Part shown: positions 1 through 7,415 of the stretch, piece after piece | How positions within the stretch are numbered: position 1 is the stretch's first letter | How the letters are laid out: every line of letters starts with the position of its first letter | Assembly (NCBI GenBank): GCA_030148045.1 | Contig: JASBUE010000023.1 | Coordinates: 1-13,061, forward strand | Length of the DNA stretch: 13,061 nucleotides | Source of the DNA: Candidatus Tenderia sp. | GTDB taxonomy: Bacteria > Pseudomonadota > Gammaproteobacteria > Tenderiales > Tenderiaceae | Direction: 5' to 3' | The notes under the pieces: model-generated | The model's input: the letters and a program-made list of their open reading frames with translations, nothing else | The model's database searches: none | Told to the model about the DNA's origin: nothing | Program-made: the position numbers and the translations under genes

Positions 1-1
1 C

Positions 2-979
2 ACGGGCGTTAAGTGTATCAAAGTTGCCATCGGTCAGAAGGCCTCTTCGATCGCCAACGAGGAGCGCAAGCTGGAAGAACACGGTGCGCTGGAACACACC
101 ATCGTGGTCGCCGCCACCGCCTCCGATTCCGCCGCGCTGCCGTTCATCGCGCCTTAGGCGGGTTGCGCCATGGGCGAGTATTTCCGTGACCGCGGTGAAG
201 ACGCGCTGATCGTATACGATGACCTGACCAAGCAGGCTTGGGCCTATCGCCAGGTATCTCTGCTGCTGCGTCGTCCGCCGGGTCGTGAAGCCTATCCCGG
301 TGACGTGTTCTACCTCCACTCCCGCCTGTTGGAACGTGCCGCGCGTGTTAACGCCGACTACGTCGAGAAGTTCACCAACGGTGAAGTCAAAGGCAAGACC
401 GGTTCATTGACCGCCCTGCCGATCATTGAAACCCAGGCGGGTGACGTGTCGGCCTTCGTACCGACCAACGTAATCTCGATTACCGACGGTCAGATCTTCC
501 TGGAGACCGATCTGTTCAACTCCGGTATCCGTCCGGCGATCAACGCCGGCCTGTCGGTATCACGTGTAGGTGGCACGGCCCAGACCAAGATCATCAAGAA
601 GCTGGGTGGCGGTGTACGTCTCGACCTGGCCCAGTATCGCGAGCTGGCGGCCTTCGCCCAATTCGCCTCTGATCTGGACGAGTCCACCCGCAAACAGATC
701 GAACGCGGCCAGCGCGTTACCGAGCTGATGAAGCAGAAGCAATACAGCCCGCTGTCCATCGCCGAGATGGCGTTCTCGCTGTTCGCCGCTAACGAAGGCT
801 TCCTGGATGATGTTGAAGTGAGCAAGGTGGTGTCTTTCGAGCAGGCTTTGCACTCTTACATCAAGTCCAATGCCGCAGATCTGGTCAAGCGCATTAACGA
901 TACGGCTGATTACAACGACGAAATCGCCGGTGATATGCGTGGCACGCTGGAAAAATTCAAATCAAGCAGCACTTGGTAA
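2..979 (+). CDS. atpA: F1Fo ATP synthase subunit alpha, 3' part, with an in-frame TAG
   Basis: This is the C-terminal part of the alpha subunit of the F1 catalytic head. Alpha alternates with beta in the membrane-associated ATP synthase and carries the non-catalytic nucleotide sites. The frame is already open at the left edge (TGVKCIKVAIGQKAS) and runs to TAA at 977-979. Hallmarks include EEHGALEHT, GEYFRDRGEDALI, SLLLRRPPGREAYPGDVFYLHS, GSLTALPIIETQAGDVSAF, VISITDGQIFLE and SVSRVGGTAQTK, and the usual terminal Trp (SSSTW). One TAG codon (155-157) interrupts the frame inside APxAGCAMGEYF, where most homologues have Tyr. Nothing else is disturbed: no frameshift and no lost residues. A restart at ATG 170 is unlikely, because it would lack the start of a conserved core and has only a weak GGCGGG upstream. 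The gene is followed after 12 bases by atpG. The family call is certain; whether the TAG is read through is not known. Confidence 0.96.
155..157 (+). other. In-frame TAG inside atpA
   Basis: The frame reads ...PFIAP-TAG-AGCAMGEYF.... The flanking residues match the conserved alpha-subunit segment on both sides, so the codon replaces one residue without shifting the frame. In many bacterial and mitochondrial alpha subunits this residue is Tyr (APYxGC), and TAC or TAT becomes TAG by a single change. It could be a suppressed or recoded amber codon, a real nonsense mutation, or a base-call error. The 3' context is GCG. Confidence 0.9.
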
Positions 980-991
980 GGGGGCTGACGA

Positions 992-1855
992 ATGGCAGTC
1001 GGTAAAGAGATCCGCACCAAGATCAAGAGTATCCAGAATACTCAGAAGATCACTCGGGCCATGGAAATGGTGGCGGCGAGCAAGATGCGTAAGGCGCAGC
1101 AGCGTATGCAGGCATCGCGTCCCTATGCCAAGAAGATTCGCTCGGTGATAGGCCATCTTTCCCAGGCGCATCCGGAATACCGTCATCCTTATCTGCAGGA
1201 GCGGGAATCGGTCAAGCGGGTGGGTCTGATCGTCATCACCAGTGACCGCGGCCTGTGCGGCGGCTTGAACACAAACCTGTTAAAGACCACCGTCAACTCG
1301 ATCAAGCAGTGGCGTGAGAAAGGTGTTGAAGTCGAGCTTTGCCTCATCGGTCAAAAAGGCATCAACTTTCTGAAGCGTCTCGGCAGTATCCGTGCCCAGG
1401 CCGCACATCTTGGTGATGCGCCGGGGATCAACGACCTGATCGGCAGTGTCAAGGTGATGCTGGATGCCTTCGACGATGGCGAGATCGATCGCATCGATGT
1501 GGTCTTCAACGAGTTCGTCAACACCATGACGCAGCAGCCGCGCGTAGATCAGCTGCTGCCGATTCAGGCCGACGAGACTGACGAGGCGTTGGAACATCAT
1601 TGGGATTACCTCTACGAACCTGAGGCCAAGGATGTGTTGACCGACTTGCTGGTTCGCTATGTCGAGTCGCAGGTCTACCAGGGCGTGGTTGAGAATATCG
1701 CCTGTGAACAGGCGGCGCGCATGGTGGCCATGAAGGCCGCCTCGGATAACGCCGGTGAGCTGATCGGTGATCTGCAGCTGGTTTACAACAAGGCACGCCA
1801 AGCGGCGATTACGCAGGAAATCTCTGAAATTGTCGGCGGCGCTGCGGCTGTATAG
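992..1855 (+). CDS. atpG: F1Fo ATP synthase subunit gamma
   Basis: This is the central rotor shaft of F1, which turns inside the alpha3beta3 ring. The 287-aa product has the same length as E. coli gamma. The N-terminal helix (KEIRTKIKSIQNTQKITRAMEMVAASKM, residues 5-32) and the C-terminal helix (AARMVAMKAASDNAG, then EISEIVGGAAAV at the end) are both canonical. The internal motif ITSDRGLCGGLN lies near residues 79-90. ATG 992 is preceded by GGGGG, 12 bases after the atpA stop. The gene ends with TAG (1853-1855) exactly at the usual GAAAV C-terminus. This is the only clear TAG stop in the window, and it matters because TAG also occurs inside atpA and glmU. Readthrough would add AIWITGLGGIYKI before TAA at 1895-1897. 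Confidence 0.98.
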   Translation: MAVGKEIRTKIKSIQNTQKITRAMEMVAASKMRKAQQRMQASRPYAKKIRSVIGHLSQAHPEYRHPYLQERESVKRVGLIVITSDRGLCGGLNTNLLKTTVNSIKQWREKGVEVELCLIGQKGINFLKRLGSIRAQAAHLGDAPGINDLIGSVKVMLDAFDDGEIDRIDVVFNEFVNTMTQQPRVDQLLPIQADETDEALEHHWDYLYEPEAKDVLTDLLVRYVESQVYQGVVENIACEQAARMVAMKAASDNAGELIGDLQLVYNKARQAAITQEISEIVGGAAAV

Positions 1856-1919
1856 GCGATCTGGATCACAGGTCTTGGCGGAATATATAAGATTTAAAAT
1901 TGCAAAGAGGAACTGAATC

Positions 1920-3305
1920 ATGAGTTCAGGAAACGTTGTTCAAATCATCGGCGCTGTTGTGGACGTAGAGTTCACCGGCGGCGATCTGCCTAAAGTCTAT
2001 GACGCCCTGAGGGTCGAAGAGGTCGGTCTGACCCTGGAAGTCCAGCAGCAGCTGGGTGACGGGGTGGTGCGCACCATCGCCATGGGTACTACGGACGGTC
2101 TGAAGCGCGGTGTAAACGTGAGCAACACCGGTGCTCCGATTTCCGTTCCCGTCGGCCAGAAGACTCTGGGTCGTATCATGGACGTGCTCGGCGATCCCAT
2201 TGATGAAAAAGGCGATATCGGCGAAGAGACGCGCTGGGAAATCCACCGCGAGGCGCCTTCATACGAAGAGCTGTCCGCCTCCCAGGAACTGCTCGAAACC
2301 GGCATCAAGGTCATCGACTTGGTCTGCCCGTTCGCCAAGGGTGGTAAGGTCGGCCTGTTCGGTGGCGCCGGCGTGGGCAAGACCGTTAACATGATGGAAC
2401 TGATCCGTAACATCGCCATCGAGCACAGTGGTTACTCCGTATTCGCCGGTGTCGGTGAGCGTACGCGTGAGGGTAACGATTTCTATCACGAAATGACCGA
2501 CTCCAACGTTATCGATAAGGTATCACTGGTCTACGGCCAGATGAACGAGCCGCCGGGTAACCGCCTGCGCGTCGCCTTAACCGGCCTGACCATGGCCGAG
2601 TACTTCCGTGACGAAGGCCGTGACGTATTGCTGTTCATCGATAACATCTATCGTTACACCCTGGCCGGTACCGAGGTCTCCGCCCTGCTGGGTCGTATGC
2701 CTTCCGCGGTAGGTTATCAGCCCACCCTGGCCGAGGAGATGGGTGTGCTGCAGGAGCGTATCACCTCCACCAAGACCGGTTCCATCACCTCCATCCAGGC
2801 CGTCTACGTCCCTGCGGATGACTTGACCGACCCGTCACCGGCCACCACCTTCGCTCACTTGGACGCCACCGTGGTACTGTCACGCTCCATCGCCGAGCTG
2901 GGGATTTACCCCGCGGTTGACCCGCTGGACTCCACCTCACGTCAGCTCGATCCGCTGGTCATCGGTGAAGAGCACTACAACGTGGCCCGCGCGGTACAGG
3001 GCACGCTGCAGCGCTACAAGGAACTCAAGGACATCATCGCCATCCTGGGGATGGACGAGCTGTCCGAGGAAGACAAGCGCATTGTTGCCCGCGCCCGTAA
3101 GATCCAGCGCTTCCTGTCGCAGCCCTTCTTCGTCGCCGAGGTGTTCACCGGCGCACCGGGCAAATACGTTCCTCTGAAAGAGACCATCAGCGGCTTCAAG
3201 GGGATTGTCGAAGGTGAATACGACCATATCCCGGAACAGGCCTTCTACATGGTCGGCGGCATCGACGAGGCCCTGGAAAAAGCCAAGAAGATGGAAGGGA
3301 AGTAA
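1920..3305 (+). CDS. atpD: F1Fo ATP synthase subunit beta
   Basis: This is the catalytic beta subunit, which makes ATP from ADP and phosphate as gamma rotates. It is 461 aa, against 460 in E. coli. The P-loop GGAGVGKT is at residues 148-155, with GVGERTREGNDFYHEM after it. The Walker B strand is in DVLLFIDNIYRYTLAGTE. DPLDSTSRQLDP and the DELSEED lever (residues 379-385), which contacts gamma, are all intact. ATG 1920 has AGAGGAA upstream in an AT-rich spacer (about 1880-1915), which may help its high translation. It stops with TAA. It lies 64 bases after the atpG TAG and 20 bases before atpC. Confidence 0.99.
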   Translation: MSSGNVVQIIGAVVDVEFTGGDLPKVYDALRVEEVGLTLEVQQQLGDGVVRTIAMGTTDGLKRGVNVSNTGAPISVPVGQKTLGRIMDVLGDPIDEKGDIGEETRWEIHREAPSYEELSASQELLETGIKVIDLVCPFAKGGKVGLFGGAGVGKTVNMMELIRNIAIEHSGYSVFAGVGERTREGNDFYHEMTDSNVIDKVSLVYGQMNEPPGNRLRVALTGLTMAEYFRDEGRDVLLFIDNIYRYTLAGTEVSALLGRMPSAVGYQPTLAEEMGVLQERITSTKTGSITSIQAVYVPADDLTDPSPATTFAHLDATVVLSRSIAELGIYPAVDPLDSTSRQLDPLVIGEEHYNVARAVQGTLQRYKELKDIIAILGMDELSEEDKRIVARARKIQRFLSQPFFVAEVFTGAPGKYVPLKETISGFKGIVEGEYDHIPEQAFYMVGGIDEALEKAKKMEGK

Positions 3306-3314
3306 TCCCCGTTT

Positions 3315-3321
3315 AGGAGGG
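3315..3321 (+). promoter_or_regulatory. Strong Shine-Dalgarno site of atpC
   Basis: AGGAGGG is a near-perfect anti-16S match and decides ATG 3326 rather than the ATG two codons later. Confidence 0.8.
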
Positions 3322-3325
3322 ACTT

Positions 3326-3751
3326 ATGTCTATGACAGTACATGTTGACATCGTCAGTGCCGAAGCCGAGATCTTTTCGGGTGCCGCCAAGATGGTGCAT
3401 GCTTCGGGTGAAATGGGTGATCTGGGTATTCTCCCCCGCCACGCCCCCTTGCTGACCAAGCTCAAGCCGGGCGAGGTGCGCGTCGAGCGGCCCGATGGTG
3501 AGGAGGAGTTCTACTACGTCTCCGGTGGTATGCTGGAAATCCAGCCCCACTGCATCACCGTGCTGGCCGATACCGCGGTACGCGCCAAGGACCTGGATGA
3601 GGCGGCCGCCAAGCAGGCCAAGGAGCGTGCCGAGCAGTTGTTGCGGGACAAGCAGGGCGAGATCGAACTGGCCCAGGCCGAGCGCGAGCTGGCCGAGGCC
3701 ATGGCGCAGTTGCAAGCCATCCAGAAGCTGCGCAGAAAGACGGGGCGTTAA
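3326..3751 (+). CDS. atpC: F1Fo ATP synthase subunit epsilon
   Basis: Epsilon sits at the foot of gamma, couples F1 to the c-ring, and can inhibit ATP hydrolysis through its C-terminal helices. The product is 141 aa (E. coli 139). The N-terminal beta-sandwich contains VDIVSAEAEIFSG, GDLGILPRHAPLLT and FYYVSGGMLEIQP. It is followed by the Ala/Glu-rich helical hairpin (about residues 90-136). ATG 3326 is chosen because TAGGAGGG ends five bases upstream and because E. coli epsilon begins in the same way (MAMT; here MSMT). A second ATG at 3332 is less well placed. It stops with TAA and is the last gene before a strong terminator. Confidence 0.98.
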   Translation: MSMTVHVDIVSAEAEIFSGAAKMVHASGEMGDLGILPRHAPLLTKLKPGEVRVERPDGEEEFYYVSGGMLEIQPHCITVLADTAVRAKDLDEAAAKQAKERAEQLLRDKQGEIELAQAERELAEAMAQLQAIQKLRRKTGR

Positions 3752-3776
3752 CGCCGGCGTAATGTCAAAGTGGTAA

Positions 3777-3812
3777 AATAAGGGGAAAGGCTGAGAGGTC
3801 TTTCCCCTTATT
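3777..3812 (+). terminator. Intrinsic terminator after the atp operon
   Basis: A 13-bp perfect hairpin has left arm AATAAGGGGAAAG (3777-3789), a 10-base loop, and right arm CTTTCCCCTTATT (3800-3812). It is followed by CGTTT, so the U-tract is short and partly inside the stem. It lies 25 bases after the atpC stop and 33 bases before glmU. The stem ends in A:T pairs, so it could also work for transcripts arriving from the right. It should separate glmU expression partly from the atp genes. Confidence 0.8.
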
Positions 3813-3845
3813 CGTTTCAAGCGCTAGAGATTCATAGGTGGGTCA

Positions 3846-5216
3846 ATGGGATTAAGTGTCGTGATTCTCGCCGCCGGACAAGGCACGCGCATGCGCTCGG
3901 CCTTGCCCAAGGTGCTGCATAAACTGGCGCATAAGCCGCTGGTGGAACACGTGATCGACCGGGCCAGGCAGCTCGGCGCCGAGGACATCCATGTAGTCTA
4001 CGGCCATGGTGGCGATGCCGTGCCTACCACTCTCGCCCATTGTGATGTGGATTGGGTCAAGCAGGCGCAGCAGCTGGGCACCGGCCATGCGGTGGCTCAG
4101 GCCATTCCCCACATCCCGGCCGGGCGTGAAGTATTGGTGCTCTACGGCGATGTACCCCTGACCTCGGCTGAAATACTGAAGAACTTGATCGAGCTGGCGC
4201 GCCACAGTGGTTTCGGTCTGTTGACCATCACCCTGGATGACGCCACCGGCTATGGCAGGATCCTACGTGACGCCGACGGCCGGGTGGTACGGATCATCGA
4301 GCACAAGGATGCCACTGAGGCTGAACGGGCGATTACCGAGGTGAATACGGGAATCCTGGCAACTTCGCGTGAAAATCTGGCCCGTTGGCTGGAACAATTG
4401 GACAACGACAACGCCCAGGGTGAATACTATTTGACCGACATTATCGCCATGGCCGTGGCCGATGGCATCGATGTCAGCACCACCTCTCCCGGCGATGAGT
4501 TTGAAGTATTGGGCGTCAATAACAAGCGCCAGCTGGCGGCCTTGGAACGTGCGTATCAACGGCAACAGGCCGAGTGTCTAATGGATGGTGGCGTTACCCT
4601 GCGCGATCCGGCCCGCATCGATATCCGCGGCAATGTCCGTTGCGGCACGGATGTGGTCATGGACGTTAACATTATCCTTGAAGGTGATGTTGAAATCTAG
4701 GATAAGGTCGAGATCGGCCCCAACTGTTTGATCAGCAACAGCCGGATCGAGTCCGGCACCAAGATCCTGGCCAATTGTGTCATCGAGAACACGGTGATCG
4801 GTAAGAACAGCAAGGTGGGCCCCTTTGCCCGTTTGCGCCCCGAGACGGTGTTGGCCGAAGCGACCCACATCGGCAATTTTGTCGAAATCAAAAAGGCACA
4901 AATCGGCCCGGGCTCCAAGGTCAACCATTTGAGTTATGTGGGCGACTAGATTATTGGTCGCAATGTGAATATCGGTGCCGGCACCATCACCTGTAATTAC
5001 GACGGCGCCAACAAGCATCTGACCGAGATCGGTGACGACGTCTTCGTTGGTTCCGATACCCAGCTGGTGGCGCCGGTCAAAATCGGCGCCGGTGCCACTA
5101 TCGGTGCCGGGTCCACCATAACCAAAGAAGTGGAACCGGGTGCGCTGGCGCTCAGCAGGGCCAAACAGATCTCAAAGAGCGGCTGGCAACGGCCGGCGAA
5201 GAAAAAGGGTTACTAA
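3846..5216 (+). CDS. glmU: Bifunctional GlcNAc-1-P uridyltransferase / GlcN-1-P acetyltransferase, with two in-frame TAG codons
   Basis: GlmU makes UDP-GlcNAc for peptidoglycan and LPS in the cytoplasm. The C-terminal half acetylates GlcN-1-P and the N-terminal half couples the product to UTP. The uridyltransferase half has LAAGQGTRMRS (residues 8-18), PKVLHK with Lys22, YGDVPL with Asp102, and GYGRI and NTG further on. The left-handed beta-helix half has GPFARLRP, NFVEIKK, NHLSYVGD (catalytic His at residue 361) and VNIGAGTITCNYDGANK. It ends SKSGWQRPAKKKGY with TAA at 5214-5216. Two codons, residues 285 (4698-4700) and 368 (4947-4949), are TAG. Counting both as sense gives 456 residues, exactly the E. 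coli length, with no indel or frameshift. Automated calling would split this into fragments (3846-4700, from about 4728, from about 4965), but the internal TTG and GTG starts have no ribosome binding site. AGGTGGG precedes ATG 3846. Without readthrough only the uridyltransferase half would be made. Confidence 0.95.
4698..4700 (+). other. First in-frame TAG inside glmU
   Basis: The frame reads ILEGDVEI-TAG-DKVEIGPNCLI. It lies in an early coil of the beta-helix, at residue 285. The hexapeptide rhythm is preserved on both sides. The expected residue varies in the family (often Gly, sometimes Glu). A Glu GAG would need one change, while a Gly codon would need two. Termination here would leave a 284-aa protein without acetyltransferase activity. 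Confidence 0.9.
4947..4949 (+). other. Second in-frame TAG inside glmU
   Basis: The frame reads HLSYVGD-TAG-IIGRNVNIGAGT. It falls at residue 368, between the catalytic His/Tyr pair (361 and 364) and the Asn-rich acetyl-CoA and substrate motifs. Homologues usually have a small residue here (Ala, Ser or Thr). Ser TCG gives TAG by one change. The sequence continues at once into a perfectly conserved GlmU signature. Confidence 0.9.
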
Positions 5217-5233
5217 TCAAAAACATAAGGAAG

Positions 5234-5325
5234 GGATGCCCTTCAATCAAGGGCGTCAGCCGCAGGGATGCGGCCGTCGAGCCTGGAAGGATGTGTTCAC
5301 GGCGTGCCTTGATTGAAGGGTATCC
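5234..5325. repeat. Palindromic repeat element (REP/MITE-like) between glmU and glmS
   Basis: Arms of 19 bp, GGATGCCCTTCAATCAAGG (5234-5252) and CCTTGATTGAAGGGTATCC (5307-5325), are inverted repeats. Their only difference becomes a G:U pair in RNA. The 54-base interior contains a second hairpin, GCCGCA-GGGA-TGCGGC (5259-5274). The whole folds as one long cruciform of about 92 bases. It begins 17 bases after the glmU stop and ends 41 bases before glmS. There is no T-run, so it is not a classic terminator. From memory, the inner GGGATGCGGCCGTCGAGCC is typical of dispersed repeats in environmental gammaproteobacteria; this is recollection, not a search. It could stabilise or process the glmU-glmS mRNA. 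Confidence 0.7.
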
Positions 5326-5366
5326 TTTTCATATGACTCCGTAATAACACGAAAGGATAGGCATTT

Positions 5367-7199
5367 ATGTGTGGGATCATCGGTGCGGTGGCTGAGCGGG
5401 ACGTGGTGCCCATATTGCTGGAAGGGCTGCGGCGCCTGGAATATCGTGGCTATGACTCCGCCGGGGTGGCAGTCATCGATAAGGGCGGCTGTATCGACCG
5501 GGTGCGTACCGTGGGCAAGGTGGCCGAACTTGAGCAGGCCATCAAGAACAGCCCTGTGGCGGGAAAAACCGGCATCGCCCATACCCGCTGGGCCACCCAT
5601 GGCAAGCCGAGCCAATCCAACGCCCATCCCCACATCTGCCGCAAGAGTGTCGCCATCGTCCACAACGGTATCATCGAAAACCACGAATTGCTGCGCAAGT
5701 CCCAGACCGAGGGCGGCCATGCCTTCACCTCCGAAACCGACACCGAGGTCGTTGTCCACCAGATCTATGATTACCAGCAGCAGGGCAAGACCATGCTCGA
5801 GGCCGTGCGCGCCACGGTGTCGGATCTGGAAGGCGCCTATGCCCTGGGCGTGATCAGCAACCAGGAAAAGGGGCGCATCATCGCCGCAAGACGCGGCAGC
5901 CCGCTGGTGATCGGCATCGGCATCGGCGAGCATTTCATCGCCTCCGATGTCGCCGCGCTGTTGCCGGTGACGCAGAAATTCATCTTCCTCGAAGACGGCG
6001 ACATCGCCGACATCACCCGCGACAGCCTTACCATCTATGACGAAAAGGGCGAGGTTGTCGATCGTCCGTTGAAGGTGTCTCAGTTGAGTGCCGACGCCAT
6101 GGACCGCGGCACCTACCGCCACTACATGTTGAAGGAGATCTTCGAACAGCCGCGCGCCATTGCCGAAACCATCGAGGGCAGGATCAGCGGAGATACCGTG
6201 CTCGAGCAATCCTTCGGTCCCAATGCGAAAGAGATCCTGGATAGCGTCAAGGGCGTCCACATCATTGCCTGCGGCACCAGTTATCATGCGGGCCTGGTGG
6301 CCAAGTACTGGTTGGAATCGATCGCCGGCGTACCCTGCTCCGTTGAAGTGGCCAGTGAGTTTCGCTATCGCCATCCCGTCGCCCGACGCAACTCCCTGGT
6401 GATTGCCATATCCCAGTCCGGTGAAACGGCCGATACCCTGGCCGCCGTGCAGGAAGCGAAAAGACTCGGTTTCGGCCATACCCTGGCGATCTGCAACGTA
6501 CCCGAGAGTTCCATCGTGCGTGAAGCCGACCTGGCGTTGATGACACGCGCCGGGCCGGAGATCGGCGTGGCCTCCACCAAGGCATTCACCACTCAGCTGG
6601 TGGCCTTGATGTTGTTGGTGATCGTCTTGGGGCGACGCCACGGTATGGCCGCGCAGACCGAGATCAGCCTGGTGGAACAACTCAAGACTCTGCCACGCCG
6701 CATTGAAGATGTGCTCGGACTGAACGAAGTCATTGAAGATTTGGCAGAGTTTTTCGCCAACAAACACAACGCCCTGTTCCTTGGCCGCGGCGCCCAGTAT
6801 CCCGTCGCCATGGAAGGCGCATTGAAACTGAAAGAGATCTCCTATATTCACGCCGAGGCCTATCCGGCAGGCGAACTCAAGCATGGTCCGCTGGCACTGG
6901 TCGATGCCGAGATGCCTGTCATCGCGGTCGCACCGAACAACGAGCTGTTGGAGAAACTGAAATCCAACCTGCAGGAAGTGCGTGCCCGCGGTGGTGAGCT
7001 GATTGTGTTCGCCGATGAGCAAGCGGATATGAAGAGCGACAGCAACGTGCGCGTGATGACCGTGGCGCCGACGGAAGATCCCATCGCGCCGATTATCTAT
7101 ACCGTGCCGTTGCAGTTACTGTCCTATTACGTCGCGGTGTTGAAAGGGACTGATGTGGACCAGCCGCGCAACCTGGCCAAGTCGGTTACGGTGGAGTAA
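5367..7199 (+). CDS. glmS: Glutamine-fructose-6-phosphate aminotransferase (isomerising)
   Basis: GlmS makes glucosamine-6-phosphate from fructose-6-P and glutamine, the first committed step to UDP-GlcNAc. It is cytoplasmic and 610 aa long (E. coli 609). The N-terminal class II amidotransferase domain starts with MCGIIG, where Cys2 becomes the N-terminal nucleophile after Met removal. It has LEYRGYDSAG (24-33) and HTRWATHG (72-79). Two SIS sugar-isomerase domains follow, with CGTSYHAG (302-309), SQSGETADTLAA and EAYPAGELKHGPLAL (about 498-512). The C-terminus DQPRNLAKSVTVE is canonical. ATG 5367 is fixed by the obligatory MCG and by AAAGGAT upstream. No internal TAG is present; it stops with TAA. 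It follows glmU, and the palindromic element lies in its leader. No glmS ribozyme is seen. Confidence 0.99.
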   Translation: MCGIIGAVAERDVVPILLEGLRRLEYRGYDSAGVAVIDKGGCIDRVRTVGKVAELEQAIKNSPVAGKTGIAHTRWATHGKPSQSNAHPHICRKSVAIVHNGIIENHELLRKSQTEGGHAFTSETDTEVVVHQIYDYQQQGKTMLEAVRATVSDLEGAYALGVISNQEKGRIIAARRGSPLVIGIGIGEHFIASDVAALLPVTQKFIFLEDGDIADITRDSLTIYDEKGEVVDRPLKVSQLSADAMDRGTYRHYMLKEIFEQPRAIAETIEGRISGDTVLEQSFGPNAKEILDSVKGVHIIACGTSYHAGLVAKYWLESIAGVPCSVEVASEFRYRHPVARRNSLVIAISQSGETADTLAAVQEAKRLGFGHTLAICNVPESSIVREADLALMTRAGPEIGVASTKAFTTQLVALMLLVIVLGRRHGMAAQTEISLVEQLKTLPRRIEDVLGLNEVIEDLAEFFANKHNALFLGRGAQYPVAMEGALKLKEISYIHAEAYPAGELKHGPLALVDAEMPVIAVAPNNELLEKLKSNLQEVRARGGELIVFADEQADMKSDSNVRVMTVAPTEDPIAPIIYTVPLQLLSYYVAVLKGTDVDQPRNLAKSVTVE

Positions 7200-7205
7200 G
7201 CTGGC

Positions 7206-7234
7206 TTGATAGAAATTACTCAAAATGATAAACT
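7206..7234 (+). promoter_or_regulatory. Possible sigma-70 promoter downstream of glmS
   Basis: TTGATA (7206-7211, five of six consensus bases) and TAAACT (7229-7234, four of six) are separated by exactly 17 bases in AT-rich DNA just after the glmS stop. It would drive the 76-aa protein gene at 7456 with a leader of about 210 bases, and possibly sucrose synthase. The match was found by eye and is not strong. Confidence 0.35.
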
Positions 7235-7415
7235 TTCACGCTACTCGTGGGCATAAAATGCCTGACAGAGCGTAAAGTGAACATCACCTTTCATAGCATA
7301 AGCAATTTCGTAAATCCCTTTTCTTGGATCCATGCCATCCAAGGCTCCGCTATTCATTCTATCAATCATCGTCATGTCGGACGACAAGCTCCGGCTGCAG
7401 CTGCGCCTGATGAAT

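Noticed and set aside
155..4949. Pyrrolysine or selenocysteine explanation of the in-frame stops
   Set aside because: Selenocysteine uses TGA, not TAG. Pyrrolysine is known mainly from methylamine methyltransferases, and no pyl genes are in view. Structural positions in AtpA and GlmU give no reason for it, though genome-wide Pyl insertion at TAG cannot be excluded from this window alone.
4698..5216. Naturally split glmU with separately translated C-terminal fragments
   Set aside because: The possible restarts (TTG 4728, GTG 4965) have no ribosome binding site and would cut within the beta-helix. The reading frame is continuous and full length.
5217..5366. glmS ribozyme/riboswitch
   Set aside because: The glmS ribozyme is typical of Firmicutes. 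This leader has a simple long palindrome, not the pseudoknotted ribozyme core.
5256..7022. 588-codon open frame on the minus strand opposite glmS
   Set aside because: It is the shadow of a strongly conserved glmS. The product is rich in Gly, His and Asp with no recognisable domain and no ribosome binding site.
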